A DNA stretch of 45,223 nucleotides from contig JAPUEL010000046.1 of the NCBI GenBank assembly GCA_027492545.1, positions 21,464 to 66,686 of the forward strand, written 5' to 3'. A model generated the notes under the pieces. It saw only the letters and a program-made list of their open reading frames with translations. It made no database searches and was not told the DNA's origin. Numbering within the stretch: position 1 is the stretch's first letter; each line of letters begins with the position of its first letter. A program made the position numbers and the translations under genes. This document shows positions 43,181 through 45,223 of the stretch, one piece after another. The DNA is from Propionibacteriaceae bacterium (lineage in GTDB: Bacteria; Actinomycetota; Actinomycetes; Propionibacteriales; Propionibacteriaceae).

Positions 43181-44214
43181 GGGCCGGGCTCGTGGCGCGC
43201 GAGGCGCGTGTCAACCTGATCACCGGCGCCGCGCATACCGCACCCCTCTGCATCGCGGTGGCCGTCATCGTGGCCGTCCTCGCTCTGGTGGCCATGGAGG
43301 AGTCCTGGGCCGTCCAGGCGGAGGAGCAGCGCTACGTCGCCATGGGCGGAGACGTCGTCATCGTCGAGGCACCGGGCGGGATCGATGTGCGTCGCTGCGA
43401 CGCTCTGCGTGGGTCGTCCGCGGTGGAGGCGTCGGGCGCCGTCCGCCGCGAGGGAACCGTGGCCCTCACCGTCCTGCCCGCCCACGACCTGGAACTCTTC
43501 TCGGCCTCGCGCTCCTGGATCCAGTGGCACACCGATGCCTCCGCATCAGTGGTGGCGCCGGAGGCGTTGAGCGACTCGCTGGGCGCCCGCCTGATGATCG
43601 AGGACGCCCTGCTCCCCATCGACGCGACGTTCCCGTGGCCCGAGGACGGGCGCAGGTCCCCGGTCGGGGCCGGCATCGTGCAGGGCGGTCTCACGGACGT
43701 CGCCGACCAGTGCTGGGTTCGGCTCTCGGATCCGAGGCAGGAGGCTCCCTCGTGGCTCACGGTGGTCGCGTTGGCGTCCACCGAGGACGCGAACGTGGCC
43801 GTGACGCCGCTGAATCCGGCCGCCGGCGGGGTGCTGAGCGCGCCGACGGGCGGTGTCCGCGCCTATGCCTGGCTGCTGGCGCTCGTCTGCGGCGCCGTCG
43901 TCGGGTGGCTCGCCTGGCGGGCTCGGGCGGTCGAAGCCATCTCGGGTCGGTCAGCGGGGGTCCCGGCGGCGGCCCACGTGGCCCAGTCGCTGATCGAGTC
44001 CCTGGTGTGGGGGACGGCCGGTGCGACTCTGGGCGGGTCGATCCTGGTGGTCGTCGCCGCCTTCCGCTGGTCCGCGGCGGCCGCTGGGCCGCTCGCCGAG
44101 CTGGTGCCGATCGCGCTGTCGGCCCCCCTGGGCGCGAGCGTGGCGGCGGCTCTGTCGCTCGGTTGGCACCGCCGTCGGCCGCTGGACAACTACCTTCGCG
44201 CGAGGGTGGGCTGA
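43177..44214 (+). CDS. ABC permease with MacB/FtsX topology
   Basis: A 345-residue permease: one N-terminal TM helix (about 20-40), a large extracytoplasmic domain (about 45-225, with two Cys at C78 and C187 region), then three C-terminal helices (about 230-250, 270-295, 305-325). This 1+3 layout is that of MacB/FtsX exporters. Sequence similarity to canonical FtsX domains is weak, so the exact family is unsure. ATG overlaps the ATPase stop (ATGA). It ends 107 bp before ftsZ. Confidence 0.75.
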   Translation: MRAGLVAREARVNLITGAAHTAPLCIAVAVIVAVLALVAMEESWAVQAEEQRYVAMGGDVVIVEAPGGIDVRRCDALRGSSAVEASGAVRREGTVALTVLPAHDLELFSASRSWIQWHTDASASVVAPEALSDSLGARLMIEDALLPIDATFPWPEDGRRSPVGAGIVQGGLTDVADQCWVRLSDPRQEAPSWLTVVALASTEDANVAVTPLNPAAGGVLSAPTGGVRAYAWLLALVCGAVVGWLAWRARAVEAISGRSAGVPAAAHVAQSLIESLVWGTAGATLGGSILVVVAAFRWSAAAAGPLAELVPIALSAPLGASVAAALSLGWHRRRPLDNYLRARVG

Positions 44215-44237
44215 CCCAGCGGGCGTCCCGGACGAAC

Positions 44238-44256
44238 CCTGAAGTAACACTTGAGG
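44238..44256. promoter_or_regulatory. 19-bp MerR-type inverted repeat upstream of ftsZ
   Basis: CCTGAAGT-AAC-ACTTGAGG is an inverted repeat with one mismatch (8-3-8). Its shape and sequence resemble sites of MerR-family activators. FtsR, a MerR-type regulator conserved in Actinobacteria, activates ftsZ in Corynebacterium glutamicum; this is a candidate FtsR site. It lies 28 bp upstream of the -35 box. Confidence 0.5.
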
Positions 44257-44283
44257 TGAATCCGTCATGAATCCGACGTGGCG

Positions 44284-44314
44284 TTGGACGCTGGCCGCGG
44301 CGCTCCCATAGCCT
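44284..44314 (+). promoter_or_regulatory. Candidate leaderless ftsZ promoter
   Basis: TTGGAC (44284-44289), a 19-bp spacer and TAGCCT (44309-44314) lie 7 nt before the ftsZ ATG at 44322. There is no usable Shine-Dalgarno, so the ftsZ mRNA from this promoter would be leaderless. The long 19-bp spacer is typical of MerR-activated promoters. Confidence 0.5.
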
Positions 44315-44321
44315 TCAGGGC

Positions 44322-45223
44322 ATGGCAAGCGCATCTCAGAACTACCTCGCGGTGATCAAGGTCGTCGGCGTCGGGGGCGGCGGCGTCAACGCCGTCAACC
44401 GCATGATCGAGGCCGGGCTCCGCGGAGTGGAGTTCATCGCGGTCAACACGGATGCGCAGGCGCTTCTCATGAGCGACGCGGACGTCAAGCTGGACATCGG
44501 CCGCGAGTTGACCCGCGGCCTCGGCGCCGGTGCGGACCCGTCGAAGGGCCGACAGGCCGCCGAGGACCACGCCGACGAGATCGCGGAGGCGCTCAAGGGC
44601 GCCGACATGGTGTTCGTCACCGCCGGTGAGGGCGGCGGCACCGGCACCGGCGGCGCGCCCATCGTGGCGAAGATCGCCCGCTCGCTCGGCGCGCTGACCA
44701 TCGGCGTGGTGACGCGCCCCTTCTCGTTCGAGGGCCGCCGCCGGTCCACGCAGGCCGAGTCCGGCATCGAGGGGCTGCGCGAAGAGGTCGACACGCTCAT
44801 CGTCATCCCCAACGACAAGCTGCTGCAGATGACGGATCGCCAGGTGGCCATCCTCGACGCGTTCAAGCAGGCGGACCAGGTGCTCATGCAGGGCGTCTCG
44901 GGCATCACCGACCTCATCACCACCCCCGGCCTCATCAACCTCGACTTCGCCGACGTGAAGTCCATCATGAGCCAGGCCGGATCGGCCCTCATGGGCATCG
45001 GCTCGGCCCGCGGTGAGGACCGCGCCCGCGCCGCCGCCGAGATGGCCATCTCCTCCCCGCTGCTCGAGGCCAGCATCGACGGCGCCCACGGCGTCCTGCT
45101 GTCCATCGCCGGCGGCTCGGACCTCGGCCTGTTCGAGGTCTCCGCCGCGGCCCAGCTGATCGAGGAGGCCGCGCACGACGAGGCCAACATCATCTTCGGC
45201 ACCGTGATCGACGACGCGCTCGG
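44322..45223 (+). CDS. ftsZ: Cell division protein FtsZ (C-terminus beyond window)
   Basis: The first 300 residues of the tubulin-like GTPase that forms the Z-ring. Visible: N-terminal [18 protein letters not shown], the tubulin signature [21 protein letters not shown], the T7 region [11 protein letters not shown] with the synergy-loop Asp, and GSARGEDRA. The C-terminal linker and binding peptide lie off the right edge. ATG at 44322 is fixed by the conserved N-terminus. It is separated from ftsQ by the five-gene insert, so it probably depends on its own promoter and the MerR-type site upstream. Confidence 0.97.
   Translation, partial: MASASQNYLAVIKVVGVGGGGVNAVNRMIEAGLRGVEFIAVNTDAQALLMSDADVKLDIGRELTRGLGAGADPSKGRQAAEDHADEIAEALKGADMVFVTAGEGGGTGTGGAPIVAKIARSLGALTIGVVTRPFSFEGRRRSTQAESGIEGLREEVDTLIVIPNDKLLQMTDRQVAILDAFKQADQVLMQGVSGITDLITTPGLINLDFADVKSIMSQAGSALMGIGSARGEDRARAAAEMAISSPLLEASIDGAHGVLLSIAGGSDLGLFEVSAAAQLIEEAAHDEANIIFGTVIDDAL

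Noticed and set aside
44267..44311. 14-residue ORF upstream of ftsZ (starts MNPTWRW)
   Set aside because: No ribosome-binding site and it overlaps both elements of the likely ftsZ promoter; probably chance.

Overview
This window comes from a very GC-rich actinobacterium. FtsI with a long disordered N-terminus, a MurE with a diaminopimelate-type DNPR motif, a PASTA kinase, a DUF3040 protein and leaderless-looking promoters all fit Actinobacteria. Family resemblance suggests Propionibacteriales, but that is inference. Gene order recalls the Mycobacterium tuberculosis stretch from ftsZ (Rv2150c) through mraZ (Rv2166c), the DUF3040 gene (Rv2169c), metF (Rv2172c) and idsA2 (Rv2173) to pknL (Rv2176), with many extra genes inserted.

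Left part (1-8935): a truncated membrane-anchored protein, an EamA transporter and a four-PASTA Ser/Thr kinase lie on the minus strand. A ThiE/TenI-like barrel protein on the plus strand meets, tail to tail, a CtpE-type calcium P-ATPase that is translationally coupled to a polyprenyl diphosphate synthase. metF diverges from the synthase.

Middle (8936-22011): a convergent spacer packed with short repeats around a perfect 32-bp palindrome, then the RNA-polymerase-associated helicase HelD, a 19-bp tandem array, a formate/nitrite channel and a Rossmann-type oxidoreductase. A tightly coupled DUF6504 - HEPN - dnaE2 - dinB operon follows and looks like a translesion-synthesis cassette. After it come a class I glutamine amidotransferase-like hydrolase, the DUF3040 protein and an unrecognised membrane protein.

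Right part (22165-45223): a MoxR - DUF58 - transglutaminase operon on the minus strand diverges from the division and cell wall (dcw) cluster on the plus strand: mraZ, rsmH, ftsL, ftsI, murE, murF, mraY, murD, ftsW, murG, murC, ftsQ and ftsZ (cut by the window end). Most start codons overlap the preceding stop (ATGA or GTGA), so the run from rsmH to ftsQ behaves as one operon. It makes lipid II from UDP-MurNAc, builds the septal synthase FtsW-FtsI and supplies the divisome proteins FtsQ, FtsL and FtsZ. mraZ is preceded by a long array of TGG repeats at about 10-bp period, which looks like an expanded MraZ autoregulatory box.

The most unusual part is the junction between ftsQ and ftsZ, normally adjacent. 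Here it holds a five-gene insert (40898-44214): a 25-residue hydrophobic peptide, a cysteine-containing lipoprotein, a MacA-like membrane adaptor with a peptidoglycan-binding-like segment, an ABC ATPase and a MacB-topology permease. I read it as a candidate peptide or envelope-stress export system. ftsZ then has its own apparent leaderless promoter and an upstream 19-bp inverted repeat resembling a MerR-family (FtsR-type) site.
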